Assembly (NCBI GenBank): GCA_024516035.1
Contig: CM044965.1
Coordinates: 25,033,165 to 25,097,164, forward strand
Reading direction: 5' to 3'
From: Bactericera cockerelli
Lineage: Eukaryota; Arthropoda; Insecta; Hemiptera; Triozidae
Length of the DNA stretch: 64,000 nt
Made by a program: the position numbers and the translations under genes. Of the stretch, positions 20,020 through 32,080 are shown piece by piece. Position 1 is the stretch's first letter; every line of letters begins with the position of its first letter. The notes under the pieces were generated by a model. It was given only the letters and a program-made list of their open reading frames with translations. It did no database searches and was not told the origin of the DNA.

Positions 20020-20850
20020 TTTAATTTTAATTTTATTTATTTCATTTCTCTATAAAGAAAAATTTATACAAAGGTACTTCTCCTAAGCTTTGAAGGACTT
20101 CTAACAGTGATAACTTAAGTAATACAATTATTTAATTAAGAAGATATTTGACGACTGACTCAGGAAATATGGACGACTGATTAATATTGACGATTTTTTT
20201 TACCTTTGATAATGGTTATTTAGGGTAGATTCAACATATTTAGCCATTTATTTTTCATGTATTTATAATTACTAGTAGGTAATAAATTTTTTCAATATTA
20301 TTTTGATGTTATTTGAATGACTTGTGTTAACAATTTATGTAAATTAATAAACATTAATAAAGCCTTGATTTGATTTGATTTGACCGAGAGAAGAACTGTT
20401 GATGACTGTGCTAATTTGCTTAGTATTGAAAATATTGACGACTGCTTGAAAAACTTAAGTTGACGCGTGAATACAATATTGGAACGGATTATCGAGAATA
20501 GAAAACTGAATTCGCAAATTCCTCAATGTACATTATATGTTTTATTCGCCTGTATGTATTGTTTGTTTAGTATGCATATTTTGTGATGTATTAATCTGTA
20601 TACGATAACACACGTATTGATAAGATTTGTGTAGAGGTATAAGTACATAATTGTGTTGTGTATACAACTAGCTGTTTCACTCGTGCTTCGCCACGACGTA
20701 TTCTTACTGAATCATAACTCTGGATTCACAGACTGCCGCGTTTACCACTGAGCTACCGAAGATAAGGGACGAAGTTGGTGGAGAATCCAACTTGAGGGGA
20801 GGACTAAGCTTATCTTTGTTGTATTCTTATTTTATAATTTGGCCCTAAAC
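20020..20850. other. No gene seen; RTE-like end near 20668
   Basis: AT-rich, with AACTAGCTGTTTCACTCGTG at 20667-20687, a sequence seen at the ends of RTE-type retroposons of insects, and a related one at 24098-24128. Confidence 0.45.
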
Positions 20851-20972
20851 CGACCTCAGTAGCATGCTCGATAAGGCGGCGGAATTGTAACCTGTGGAGG
20901 TCGGTGGTTCAAGTCCCGGTTTCGGCGTAGATTTTGTAAAACGAGTTTGAGTAGTTGTGACTTCATGAATGT
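20851..20972 (+). mobile_element. Family A SINE
   Basis: Head with small changes (AGCATGCTCGATAAGG); tail facing a second, broken minus-strand A copy at 21048-21130. Confidence 0.82.
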
Positions 20973-21326
20973 CACAACTACTCAAACAATTTTTAACATT
21001 AAAAAAAAACAATTTTTAACAAACAAAAAAGATTAACACAAATATGATAACTTTTGTTTATAACTTGCTTTACTAAATTTTTGCTTAACTTGGGACTCAA
21101 ACCACCGACCTTCAAATTATAAGTCCGTTCAAGGTCCGTTCAACCACCCAGTATATCTCTTATCAACTTCTCATCCACATAGGTTCCCTCTGTATCAGCA
21201 AGCCTAGCTCCAGCCTTGTTTACGTCTGTCAGTTATGAATGAGTCAAGACTGTTGAGAACATGTTATAAGTGTTATAATAATAATATGTTTGGTATAACA
21301 ATTATTGATATACATATTTATGTATA

Positions 21327-22040
21327 CAGAGTGTCTCAAAAGTCCTAGCAGGAGACATAACTTTTGAACGGAAAGGAATTTTGAAGTTTCAAACTTAAGA
21401 CTGTTTATACTAGCAACTAGCTGCTATGTTATATTTAAATATAATAATTATGTTTTGCAAGATAAAATTATTATATATAAGACAAAGCTACCTACCAAAT
21501 TTCAGCTTCCTAGGACTTACCAGGTCGGAGAAACAGTGACGAATCAATCAGTCAGTCAGTGAGTGAAACTCTCTTTTATAAGTATAGATTTTTTTGTATA
21601 CAGTGTGTCCCAAAAGTCCTAAGGGAGGACCTCTGATTTTTAAAGGCTAGGAATTTCTATTATAACATACAGGAATGTATGTTATAATAAATAGGTATGT
21701 ACAATATGTTTTGTATAAAAAATAATAATATACATAGGTACACATTTATATACAGAGTAAACAAAAGCCCTAGCAGAAGACTTATAATAAGTTTCAAACT
21801 TAAAATTCTTAAGAGTATAGGTATGTTTTAATAAATACAATTTGTTTTGTATATAACTGTTAGCGTAATGGGAGGGACTTCCTGTCTCGAGCCGACATTC
21901 CGAATAAAGCACTACTAATACTAAAAATTAATAATATAATTATTTATGTATACAGTGTATCTCAAAAGTCCTAGCAGAAGACTAATAACTTTTGCACGGC
22001 TAGAAAACTGTCGCAAACATGGTGAATCACCCTGTATAAT
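21327..22040 (+). repeat. Dispersed motif CAGAGTGTCTCAAAAGTCCTA, four copies
   Basis: The motif (TATACAGNGTNTCNCAAAAG) recurs at about 21327, 21600, 21752 and 21952. RTE-like text (GACAAAGCTACCTACCAAAT..CAGTCAGTCAGTGAG) lies at 21481-21570, like that at 59402-59500. It looks like layered copies of one transposon end. Confidence 0.6.
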
Positions 22041-22236
22041 TTACGTCGTATGAATATGTACGCATAATACACGTCTTTATGTATGTAATGTTTGTATAGG
22101 TATAGGGTATATGTACCTCTCCAAATACATACTATCAACTTGAACATAACAAAAGTGAGTCAGTGGGCAGAAATATACTTTTCCAGTAAAAAAAAATGAA
22201 TGCATAAAACATCACATGTATACTGTGGGTAGGTAC

Positions 22237-22794
22237 CAGGGACGGTCGGTTTCAGGGTACTGCCACAAAAACCGGACTAAAATGGGATTTATGGAGTCAG
22301 TATCTACCTAAAGAGTTTGAGTTTGTTTACCATTCCAATAATAATAATTATGCATTAAATATTCTAGAAAATTAAAAATGTGTGATGATTTTCATTGTGT
22401 ACGACCTAAGACTTGAGAAAATCCTGTCTTTTTTTAAAAAGATGAGTGTTTCACAGCCGTTTTTATTTCGTAGCCATGAAACAGGAGCTACTGTAGACGC
22501 TTGTGGTCTGTGTTGTAGCCAACCCATCCCGTATATGCCTCCTCTCTGATGGGCGAGAAGTGAGACAATACTTCCCAATTAGGTGCTGGGTCAACAAGAG
22601 CGCACCGGAGGGTATACCTTACAAACAATTGTAACCAAATTTTGAATACAAATTTTTGTCGGCACGGGGGATCGAACCCGGGACCTTCCGCATGGCAAGC
22701 GAGTGCTTAACCACTGAGCTAATTGCGCGCTCTTTTTTCATTTTCGTCTGGGGGTGCTGCAGTTCCGCAGCTCCTTAGCACCGGCCACGCCTTG
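22237..22794. mobile_element. hAT-like MITE hosting a family E SINE
   Basis: Ends CAGGGACGGTCGG and CCGGCCACGCCTTG are inverted and diverged; flanks GTAGGTAC and GTAGGTAA agree at 7 of 8 bases. Interior (ACCGGACTAAAATGGGATTT, TCGTCTGGGGGTGCTGCAG) matches the element at 36024-36466. A family E SINE sits at 22440-22732. Confidence 0.78.
22440..22732 (-). mobile_element. Family E SINE, complete, nested
   Basis: Minus-strand tRNA-like head (GCTCAGTGGTTAAGCACTCG; B box GGTTCGATCCCC) then GACAAAAATTTGTATTCAAA and the body to GGCTGTGAAACACTCATC. Confidence 0.88.
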
Positions 22795-23221
22795 TAGGTA
22801 AACTCCCAAGTTTGCAAAATACAGAGAAGTCATTAGAGCACTTATTCATACTCTCCATTGCCCAAAATGGTTTCGGAAAGGATTGATTTGTTTACAAAAT
22901 ATAGGCCGAAAAGGGTAGTCCCATTTTCGGCCAACATTGGTTGTTGATTGCACATCTGATTTAGGGCGAAAAAGTTATCGTAGCTATGTTAATTTTGATG
23001 TGACACCACATTTACAAATTGGTAATCTATTGCACTCAAAAGTGAGGGGGCTAGGATGCTCTAGCCCCTTCATAAAGGGTGGCAAAAGATGTCAGTTTTT
23101 AACTTCATCCTTCGAGCGTAGATGTAAAGGTAAAAAAAGGGGTTTAGTTAATCTAGTGATATGATATCACGATTTGATGGTCTATTTTGCACTTAAAAAT
23201 AGGGGCCTAGGATGCTCTTTA
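22795..23221. other. No gene; unclassified repeat-like text
   Basis: CTAGGATGCTC occurs at 23051 and 23208 in two related blocks with CTAGCCCC, so it is probably a worn retroposon end. No exon seen. Confidence 0.4.
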
Positions 23222-23416
23222 TCATTATTATTATTATTATTATTTTATGCTTTATTATTTAAGACAAATTAAAATATATTCAGTACAATACAATGAAATT
23301 ATAAATAAAAAATAAATAGATTGAACAATGAAACAATAACAAAAGAGTGAGTAAAGCTAATGTCCCACCTAAAGGGCGGGGTTCTTGCTGTGGCAATCTC
23401 TTCCACCCAACTCTAT
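23222..23416 (-). mobile_element. Family G retroposon
   Basis: Minus-strand copy; CCCACCTAAAGGGCGGGGTT, GGCAATCTCTTCCACCCAAC. Confidence 0.78.
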
Positions 23417-23749
23417 TTTGCTGTTTTTATCAGAATTTTGTTGTTAATAACATAAAACTAACATTATTAGCATAGATGACTCCATGGGCTATGTCCCTAT
23501 GCTCGTTTAAGAATCTGATATAAGGATAAAAGTCAAAAGTTATCACATTTGTCGAAAACTGGATGTGATATATTACAATTGTTAATCAAACTGGCTTTCC
23601 TAAAGTTTTACTGAACTAGGGACTCGAACCAACGACCTCCCGTTACGAGATAGTAGGACATATAGGGGGAGGGGTCGAAACCGCGACCTTTGGATTACCA
23701 GACCAACGTCTTGACCACTGCAGGACTCAGCTACCAGAACATGTGTAAT

Positions 23750-23888
23750 TGTTATTATATTTGTATTTATCACTTTCGTGATATCACAACTACTCAAAAT
23801 CGCTTAACTAAATCTACGCTGAATCTGGGGACTGGAACCACCGACCTCCAGGTTACAAGTCCACCGTCTTATCGATCTGAGGTCGGTA
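23750..23888 (-). mobile_element. Family A SINE
   Basis: Nearly complete minus-strand copy with a short gap in the head (CGATCTGAGGTCGG). A second, more diverged tRNA-like remnant lies just before it (23600-23735). Confidence 0.82.
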
Positions 23889-24278
23889 ATTGTCTGGATA
23901 TTGGATATGTTTCAAACAATATTCAAAATATTATTATAGATCTGCCACTGATCAGTAATTGCAATTAACAGGTAATATTATAATGTTTGGTATTTCTGGG
24001 AACGTCGGAAACCAACTTGGAAAACCAAATTCTGACGGACCTACTTTGGTTTCCGACCACCCACCATATTCCATATTGGCTAAAGTAATTAATTCATGTA
24101 CTATCTGTTTCACCCGTGCTTCGCTACTTTTATTTTATTGGACCAGAAAATCCCGATATGTTGAAAATAGTAATATATAATTATATTTCAATTTTGATCA
24201 TTTTTTAGGCAGTTTGAAGGTGGCAGTTTGACATATAGTCAGCGTATAGAGATTGGGAATGTTGGACAATTGGTTTGA

Positions 24279-24492
24279 TTGGTAGTCAATTGGTTAAGGC
24301 TGTAGTCTGGTAATCCAGGTAGCATAGGGATCCGTTAGTTTGAATCCCACCCAGAGCATGAATTTTTCCTCATTAATTTGAGTTTGTAACCACATAATAA
24401 TAAGTCTTAAGACTCTGAGGGTTAGGTGGTAGGTGGTAGAACATGCTTTTAGCATTAACCTCGCCTGGTGGTTACCTTCCACTAAAGAGTGT
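24279..24492 (+). mobile_element. Family B SINE, complete
   Basis: Full plus-strand copy with a small duplication GTTAGGTGGTAGGTGGTAGA in the tail. Confidence 0.87.
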
Positions 24493-24507
24493 TATCTATA
24501 TGTATGA

Positions 24508-24690
24508 TTTTATTTGTGGTGAAGCACAAGTCCTCTTCATAATTTTTGTGGGTAGCGCAGCATTACTAAGAGTCTCCTATATTTTTTCGAATAATTCTAT
24601 TCCATTAATTTCTTTTTACTCTGGTAATGCTGCCACTGGTCGTTACTCATACAAGTGACTACTAATTTTTCCTCACGAGGTATAGAAAGT
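24508..24690 (-). mobile_element. Family J SINE body
   Basis: Same body as 7635-7889 and 49672-49880 (GTGGGTAGCGCAGCATTACT, CTCACGAGGTAT), without the tRNA-like head. Confidence 0.7.
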
Positions 24691-25033
24691 ATTATTATTT
24701 GAGTGCGAAAATGGTAATCTATTTATCTATCACAGTAACCCCGCCCTTTAGTTAGGACATATGTTTTTATATATTTTTCTATTTATTGTATATGGTATTT
24801 TTTTTTTTTTTTTTTTTAGAATAATTTGTTTTATTAGAGGAAGATTTAACAATTCAAGTCCTACCTTCCTAATTATAGTAAAAATTAACATATTTTATAT
24901 GATACAATAATGATACAAATTAGATGAAAATACAAGAAATTTCCTACAAAATTATTTTAAAATAGATACGAATTCCAATTGGTGCTTAAGCATGATTTTG
25001 AATCATGCTAATTAAATTTTGAAATTATACTTT

Positions 25034-27158
25034 TTAAATTTTATTTAATAGATCGGCATCAGAAAGATATGCCAAGCATTTCTCTAATGAGTCTGTGTTG
25101 TCTTCTAATAATTCCTTTATTGAGGAACTTAAATTATGTTTGCGTCTCAGGTGTCTTAGTCCAGGGCAATCAATGAGAATGTGTTTCACAGTTAGGGGGG
25201 TCGTCCCGCATTTTTCACAAGTAGGAGGATCTCGTCGATCCAGTAAGAATTTATGAGTTGCCAGGGTGTGGCCTATTCTTAACCTGCATATAACTATTTC
25301 TTTATTCCTGTTCTGCCAGTGAGATGATTTCCACGGGAACACATGATCTTTTATTTTTCTCAATTTATTTGTTAAAGCTAGATTTTTCCAATCATTCATC
25401 CAATTTTGCTTAATTGCTCTCTTGATGTAATTTCTAAAATCTTCATAGGTACACAATGGTAGGAGTGCTGAATTATGCGATGTTCTAGCTGCTATGTCAA
25501 CTATCTCGTTTTCTTTTATTCCTATGTGGCTTGGTATCCAGAGGAACCGAATTCTATATCCGAGAGTATTGATGTTAGTTATCATGAATAATATTTTCCG
25601 CACAATTATAGTAGAGCTGAAAATATTCTTGATCGCTAGGAGTGAACTCTTTGAGTCGGAACAAATAATGAAATTTTTTGTACTGAAAGATTCCTGTGTA
25701 AATAAATAGATCGACTCTAAGCATTTAAGAATGGCTGTAAGTTCAGCTGTATAAACAGAACACATAGGGTTTAGTTTAAACTGGTGTACGGTGCCGTTCA
25801 GTAAGTAGGCACCGCCTGTGTTATGTTCGGTCCTGGAACCGTCAGTGTAGCATAAGATATTGTCCTTGTTATGCTCGTTCCGGAATTCAAGATGACGCTG
25901 AATTATGCCTTGCGGTATCATCGAACTTTTGGATCCGGTTGTTAGCATTTCGACATTTGGTGGAGTGATACACCACGGAGCTTCCTCGCTTGTTTCTTTG
26001 TAGATCAACCTAGGATTCAGAGGTGTATTACATGTCTCAGTAAGTTTTTGGAATCTTAAAATCAGGCTTTTAGGTAGATTATTATTGGTAATGTTGATTC
26101 TTAATAAATTATTGAAGAATATATCATAACATGGATGATCCGGGTTGCTTGCAACTTTACACACATAGTTTGTCATGAGTAGGTTTCTTCTAATGTCGAG
26201 AGATGGCTGTCCACATTCTACTAATATGCTAACTATGGGGGAAGTGCGAAAAGCTCCAGTTATCATTCTGAGCGCTGAATTGTGCACAACGTTGATTTTG
26301 TTTAATTTCTTTTCTCTTGCTGATCCGTACAAACAACAGCCATAGTCTAGGATAGGTAACACGAAAGCTTGGTAAAGTTTAAGCAAGGTGTGTCTTCGCA
26401 GTCCCCAGTTTCGATTACATAAAATTTTCATTATATTTAAAGCTCTTAGACTTTTACTTTTTACTTCTGTAATATGATTATCCCAAGATAGTTTGGGGTC
26501 AAGATGTAAGCCTAACCATTTAGTTTTCTTTTCAAAATTAATTCTCACATTTTGGAATGATAGTCGAGGTTTTGGAGTGAAATTTTTTCTTGTGAAAATT
26601 AACCCCATTGTCTTTTCAGGCGAAAATGATAAGCCATTCGTATCTGACCAAGATGATAATTTGTCCAGTGTTTCTTGTAATTTTCTTTCCAAAATATACA
26701 TGTCAGGACCTCGTACGTATATTACTAAATCATCTACAAACATCCCGTGCATCACATCATGGGGGATGAAAGAAGATATATCACAAGTAGCTACATTACA
26801 TAAATCTCCCGATAACGAAGATCCTTGACGGATACCATTGTCTAGCTTCTGAATGGATGATAAGTGATTTTCTATCTTTACCGCTATTTGGGGTTGGTCT
26901 AAGAAATTTTTTACATACTTATACATGGGTCCACCTATGTTTTTCTCCATGAACTTCTTTAATATAGTGATCTTACATATACGATCAAAAAATTTATTTA
27001 CATCTAAAAATATAGCTACCACATCTTCTTTTTGATTGAAAGCTGTAACAACCTCGTGCTCTAACATTAATAAGTTATCCATTGTTGATCTTTGCTTTCT
27101 ATTTCCACTTTGGTATGAATCTACTAGGCTTTTCTGTTCAAGTAACCATTTTAGTCTC
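25034..27158 (-). pseudogene. LINE RT (palm/thumb), RNase H and C-terminal zinc knuckle
   Basis: An uninterrupted frame of more than 700 codons. In order: RT palm with the catalytic FVDD (MFVDDLVIY, about residue 114 from the first Met at 27082; FADD is usual), a thumb with WLGLHLDPKLSW, RNase H with D (YTDGSRT), E (YTAELTAIL), D (CSDSKSS) and H..D (IPSHIGIKENEIVDIA), and a C-x2-C-x8-H-x4-C knuckle near the end. No stop or shift in this half, so the element decayed by truncation and insertion rather than point mutation. The first Met is not a real start; the frame runs on to the insertion at 27160. Confidence 0.88.
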
Positions 27159-27161
27159 TTA

Positions 27162-29171
27162 CACTGAAAAAAATTTTAGGTTCGTTTTTACTAAACAGTT
27201 TTGTAAAGGATTTTTAATCAAAAATTTCGTTAAAATAACAAGAAATTGATTAATCCCACTAATAGTCATTTGAGATTTTACTTGGGCGTTCGTAAGAATA
27301 ATCAATCAATTCTTGTAAATCGTCTGATCGTAAAACCAACTAACGTGTTAATTACCGTAATCAGAACAGTAGTTATGCTTACCAAGTTCTGTTTTGCTGG
27401 ATCTATTACCAATATATTGGTAAGATTTACAAAAAGTTTGGTTAAATCTAATAAAATTATTCTGTTAAAAATACCACCTGATTAGTACATGTCTGATAAT
27501 TAACAAACAAAATCGTTACTCTTACCAGATTTATATATGATAAAATACACAAAACAGTATTCGTTGGTTTAATAAGATTTTATCTAAAATTACAAAACAT
27601 GTTTGTTAAATGAACCATACGGTTTCATATTTCTGACAGACTTGTTTAGCTAAGTTTACTAAACTTTTTTGTAAAACTCGGTCGTTATGAAAATCATTTG
27701 TAGTCCCAACGAAAGTTTTGTTAATCACCCCTAGTCAATGACGGTTACAAGACTCTTTGATTAGATTTACTAAACAGAATTGTAGATTGAACAAAATTCT
27801 TGCTAAAACACGTGTGTCGAGAGACGAGAGAGACAAAAGATCTACAACAATTAATAGATACCGAAATCAATTTCAGATTCAGTTGTTTTATGTTGATTGA
27901 TGGTCCTGTGATTATTACGTCATATCTTTTTAAAATAGTATAGTTGTTTTTTTTTCAAAATCAAATTGATTTATTTATTTAAATATTAACGTCCACTGGA
28001 GAACGTTAATTTCTAAATACACAGTTAATTTTAATATTTACACAATTAATATTATAATAATGTCATGTTTGGGTTTATTCGTAGATGTTTTGTGTGGTTT
28101 GGGTTCATAGGTATTGTGAAAGTTTAGTTATTGGGTGTTTTGTGTAAGTCTGGATTTGGTTGATAGGTGGTGTGAGATTTTGGTTATTTGATGTGTTGTC
28201 TAAGTCTGTGTTTGTTTGTTTGTTATGTGAATGTGGTTGATGTGTACTTAGTGTGTTGTGTAAGTGAGCCGTGTGAATTTGTGTGGTTGGTGATTCTTTT
28301 TTATTTATTTAATGCAAGTATTTCATCATTTAAAACTTTAATTGTATGTATTTTAAATGTCTCTTAATGTATTTTAAATGTTTTCAACAAATTAATCTGT
28401 ATTTTTAAATAAAAGCGTTGCATACATGCATATTTTTAAATTATTTCAATTATATTTTGAATTATTTTCTCATAATAAATTAGTTACTGAAATTGTTGTA
28501 AAAGTTTACTTCAGGCGTTTCTGAAGTTCACTATGATTTTCAGTGAAGTTTACTGAGGTTATCAGTGAAGATTACTGAGGTTATCAGTGAAGTTTACTGA
28601 AACTATCATTAAAATTTACTAGTATTGTTCGTAAGGTTTACTAGACGAGTCAATAGTGTGAACGAAATGGGTTGCTTAAACTTACTAAACAGTTCAGTAG
28701 ATTTAACCAATCCCTGGCGTAAGCAATAACAAGTCTGGTTGTTAAATCAACTATTACTATGTTTAAAATTACAAAACACTATCATAAGCCATACTGAGTC
28801 GATTGAATGGACTAATGAAGTATTTTGTAAACTTTACTAAACAGTATAGTAAATTCAACAAATTGAAAGAAACAACCTTAAAAACATAACAAGATGATTC
28901 GTAAGCATTATGAATGCATGCTTGAGATCTTACTAAATACTTTAGTAAAGACAATGGAATTTTTCTTGTCAAAAATACAATCATGAGTTTAGTAAAAGTA
29001 ACTAAACACAAATTTGTTGGATAAACGAAAGATATCATTATCTTTACTAAATAGAGTTTACGAAATTTGATTTGTAATCTTAACAAAACGTTTTGCTGTC
29101 ACTAAATCAACCCTAAGACTTGTGAAATTTACTAAAGTTTTAGTAAGCCCTACAATAAATTTTTTTCAGTG
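27162..29171. mobile_element. 2.0-kb non-autonomous DNA transposon, TA target site
   Basis: 2010 bp with inverted ends CACTGAAAAAAATTTA (16 bp), flanked by TA on both sides (27160-27161, 29172-29173). The LINE reading frame proves the TA duplication. No transposase frame. Both arms are filled with copies of TTTACTAAACAGTTTTGTAA and its inverse (27187, 27655, 27765, 28614, 28678, 28834, 28926, 29038, 29131), many as loose palindromes TTTACTA-N7-TAGTAAA. The centre (28070-28290) is a T/G-rich strand-biased tract. Confidence 0.85.
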
Positions 29172-29173
29172 TA

Positions 29174-29671
29174 CTAATCATTTTTTCTAGTATTTTATTG
29201 GTACAAGACAATAGAGATATTGGTCTATAACTGACTGGGTCCAATGTATTTTTATGTGGTTTTAATATAGGTATGACCAGAGCGGTTTTCCAAAGTGAAG
29301 GAAATTTACCACTTGTCCACACGTAATTATATATTTGCAATAATTTTTCAAGAGCATCCATTGGTAAGTACATTATCATTTGGTAGCAAATATTATCTAT
29401 TCCCCCGGCTGAAGATTTACATGTCTTAAACGTGGCTAGCAGTTCTGTCATGGTAAAAGGTAAATTATAAATTTCATTCTCCGTGTTTAATGGGCATTTT
29501 AATAAAGTTTCGTGGGCGAGTTTGAATTTTCTAAATGTTTCATTATATACAGAATTTGCAGAATTTTTTAAGTAAGATTGAACTAGTATTTCTGATATTT
29601 GTTTTTTATCTGTCGTTAAAATAGTATATGGTATATTGTTTCCATTTTTTTCATTGTTTAAATAATTATTT
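29174..29671 (-). pseudogene. LINE RT N-terminal part (fingers)
   Basis: Open frame with the RT motifs SSAGGIDNICYQMI and WKTALVIPILKP..YRPISLLS, ending at the transposon junction (29171). Removing the transposon and one TA leaves the frame open into the other half. The Met at 29691 lies in the neighbouring G repeat and is not the element's start. Confidence 0.85.
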
Positions 29672-29735
29672 ACTTTGTACATTATGTCCATTTATATCTA
29701 ATAAAGTGTAAAATAATAATGTATAATAATAAATA

Positions 29736-30408
29736 CTTCCGATTTCTAATATTACAAATTTATCGGAATTAAAATCCGGGCCACGGTGAAGGCAAGCCTC
29801 AGGCGTTCTCTGCCACTTAACCCCGATACGATACAACATGTCATAGGGCACGTTCACAACAATGTCGTAGGGCACGTTCACATCATTCATATAACTCATG
29901 TAGAATAGTAATTAATTGTTTTGAGTAACAGAGCAGGTAACAACTACTAGACTTTTGCCTTAAGAGTAGAGAAGTCCTTCAAGAGATGTCTATCCTAAAC
30001 ATGCTGATCTATAAACTGTACTTATAATTTTTCTCTACTTTTTCTTTCTTAATTGCTTGCTTTATTATTATCTGACCTGATTGCAGGGTTTTTGGTGAAA
30101 CCCTAACAATAATAATTTATTAACACTGCGACCTAATTAGATCTTTTGTGCCTAGTCGATTCTCTCGGTTTTAAAGTCCTGATGGAGATAGAAAGTCAGG
30201 GCGAGGGTTTTACCCTCCATTCGCTGGGAATCGTACCAGGTTCGATGGTATGCTCTATTTTTAACATCTACCAGACAGAACTAGACCAAACCATTATACT
30301 AGCCATACTTAGCGTAGCTTAGCCCCCAGCCGTCTGGCTGGAACCAACTAGCCAACCCCAACAAGCCAACTTGCAGTTCCTCATGGGTTTAATAATTTAT
30401 ACAGATAA
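29736..30408. other. No gene; repeat fragments
   Basis: Contains a short piece of the 40-kb LINE-like end (ACTTCCGATTTCTAATATTA), a duplicated ATAGGGCACGTTCACA segment (29846, 29867), and minus-strand D body (30180-30245). Confidence 0.5.
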
Positions 30409-30409
30409 C

Positions 30410-30566
30410 CAGCCTCCGTGGCGTAACGGTTGTGACTACTGCCCGTAGTCCAACGATCCTGAGATTGATCCCCGGTCGGAGCAAACTTTTCACACAGAAA
30501 ATTCTGTTCAATCCGTACATGTGAGGCTGGCATTTCCGACCCTACCCTGGCTGGTTGAGGTTAATG
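30410..30566 (+). mobile_element. Family D SINE, 3' truncated
   Basis: tRNA-like head and start of the shared body, ending in GGTTGAGGTTAATGT, where an inverted family E head (30586-30650) takes over. Confidence 0.8.
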
Positions 30567-30585
30567 TACCCACATTAACCTCAAC

Positions 30586-30650
30586 CAGCGGGGGTTCAAA
30601 CCCGAGACCTTCCGCATGGCAAGCGAGCACTTAACCACTGAGCTATTGAT
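30586..30650 (-). mobile_element. Family E SINE head fragment
   Basis: Minus-strand head only (AGCTCAGTGGTTAAGTGCTC; GGTTTGAACCCCC). Confidence 0.75.
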
Positions 30651-30929
30651 TTTTTTTTAAACGCGAAGAGGCGTCTAAAGGGCTAGGATGATAGGATGAC
30701 CTCAGAGTTCTGAATTGAAGCATGGGCGTATATGATGTCATCTCGAGAAGTGGAATTTAGTAGAATGAGCAATAAAACTAAAACTCGATTCCAATTTGTT
30801 GTTCAATTTGTATTTTTCTGCCGGATTCTGACTGATCTTGAGATATTCAAGATCTTTATCCTCTCAAAAACGCATGTTGTGTGGTGAAAATGTGCCAAGA
30901 AAATGATGTAAAATCGATTAATCTATTAC

Positions 30930-31275
30930 ATTTTTTTTTTTTTTTTTGAGATTTTATATTGTATATTTTATTAAACATAAAAAACATTATTCAGGTCATC
31001 ATCATTTGGGTGACAACCCAAAACACTTGCAGCATTGCCTCGTTGAACTGCAAGGCTTATCTGTTGCAGTAAATAATTTCCCGATCTTGGGTCTCCAGTC
31101 TTTTTTACAATGGATCTTTTCGGTTCTTCTAGCCATTGTTTAGCTTCTTTACAAATCGGCCCCATTGTTTCAATCGCAAAAGCTTTCAAAATGTAATTCT
31201 GTCGTTCTAGATGGAGATATTTTCTATGTTTATTTACACATGCTCTCTCTGCGGCTGCTCCAGCATTACATTTGG
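30930..31275 (-). mobile_element. 5'-truncated retroelement 3' end
   Basis: Minus-strand open frame with KAFAIETMGPICKEAKQWL and SLAVQRGNAASVLG, a C-terminal pattern common to a group of invertebrate and fish retroelement polyproteins, ending by a poly(A) (T run 30930-30947). Only about 100 codons remain. Confidence 0.7.
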
Positions 31276-31415
31276 TAAGCCGAAGGTTTGAGGGTATTAC
31301 ATTGATTCATCATGGATTATTCTATTACCAGTTGGCATAATGGGACTACCTGTCTTGCGCTGACAGTCTAAATTAAGCACTACTTACCGATTGATCTATT
31401 ATCAATTCATCTGTT

Positions 31416-31530
31416 TTTTTTATATATTATTATTAGACAGTAAAAGGAAAAAGAAAAGAAAAATATAGATAAACATATGGCCTAACTAAAGGGCGGGGTT
31501 ATTGCCTATGGCAATCTCTTCCTATTATCT
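31416..31530 (-). mobile_element. Family G retroposon
   Basis: Minus-strand copy (CATATGGCCTAACTAAAGGG, CAATCTCTTCC). A C-type tail variant lies just before it at 31329-31385. Confidence 0.75.
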
Positions 31531-31880
31531 TACTATCTTACTAGTTGACAAGAATGACAAGTAAATATAAGTCTTGTAGGTAGTTACTACTGGAATAATG
31601 GGACTTTCATCAGGAAATATAAATAAAGCGATATTGTTATTATCAAAAACAATAATGTCAAACTAACGTGCTGTTTTCACTCACAAATGCGATATTATTA
31701 TTATTATTATCTTAAAAATACAATAATTTTATTTCAAACTAACGTGCTTTTTTGCTAACATATATTTTGTAACAACTTTTTAGACCTCCTGTCCCCAGCG
31801 CACACTTCATCGCTATGCTAACCTTGTCTCATGACATCATAGACCAGTGATTCCTTATTTGGCCCGCCTGACCTACTTAC

Positions 31881-31957
31881 GGGGACGAGATGGTGATGTT
31901 GCTTCTACTGATGGAGCTGGTGATGATGAAGATAGGGTGCATGTACCAATTATTGGA
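31881..31957 (-). other. Orphan splice-donor island, possible 5' exon
   Basis: GC-richer non-repeat segment ending in a consensus GTAAGT (31875-31880 on the minus strand). A 21-codon open frame starting with ATG runs into the donor. No family recognised; could be an alternative 5' exon of the MARVEL gene, 14 kb upstream of its first coding exon. Confidence 0.25.
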
Positions 31958-32030
31958 CACTGGTAGTCAAGTGGTTAACGCGCTAGTCTGGTAATCCAAG
32001 TACTTCACGGATCCGTTGGTTCGAATATGT
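31958..32030 (+). mobile_element. Family B SINE head
   Basis: Head only, ACACTGGTAGTCAAGTGG to GTTGGTTCGAATATG. Confidence 0.75.
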
Positions 32031-32080
32031 AAGTTTTTCTTTTTCTTTGTATTTTATGATATTTTTTTTTTTTTTTTTTT

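Larger units (their letters stand above)
24798..29671 (-). mobile_element. 5'-truncated LINE with RNase H, interrupted
   Basis: Minus-strand non-LTR element with poly(A) as a T run at 24798-24817 and a 3' UTR to 25033. The reverse-transcriptase/RNase H frame is split by a DNA transposon (27162-29171). It lacks ORF1 and the endonuclease, the usual result of incomplete reverse transcription. RNase H after the RT places it with the I/Jockey-like group. Exact 5' end uncertain by about 20 bp. Confidence 0.85.
24722..29735 (+). mobile_element. Family G retroposon split by a LINE
   Basis: The G 5' part (TAACCCCGCCCTTTAGTTAG) is at 24735-24797; its 3' part (GTACATTATGTCC, then CTAATAAAGTGTAAAATAAT) is at 29676-29735. 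The LINE lies between. Compare the unbroken copy at 62824-63014. Confidence 0.7.

Noticed and set aside
28769..29086. 105-residue frame as transposase of the 2-kb element
   Set aside because: No DDE or other transposase motif; it spans the repeated TTTACTAAACAG text.
29140..29691. Start codon at 29691 for the LINE protein
   Set aside because: That Met lies in the flanking G repeat; the LINE is 5'-truncated.
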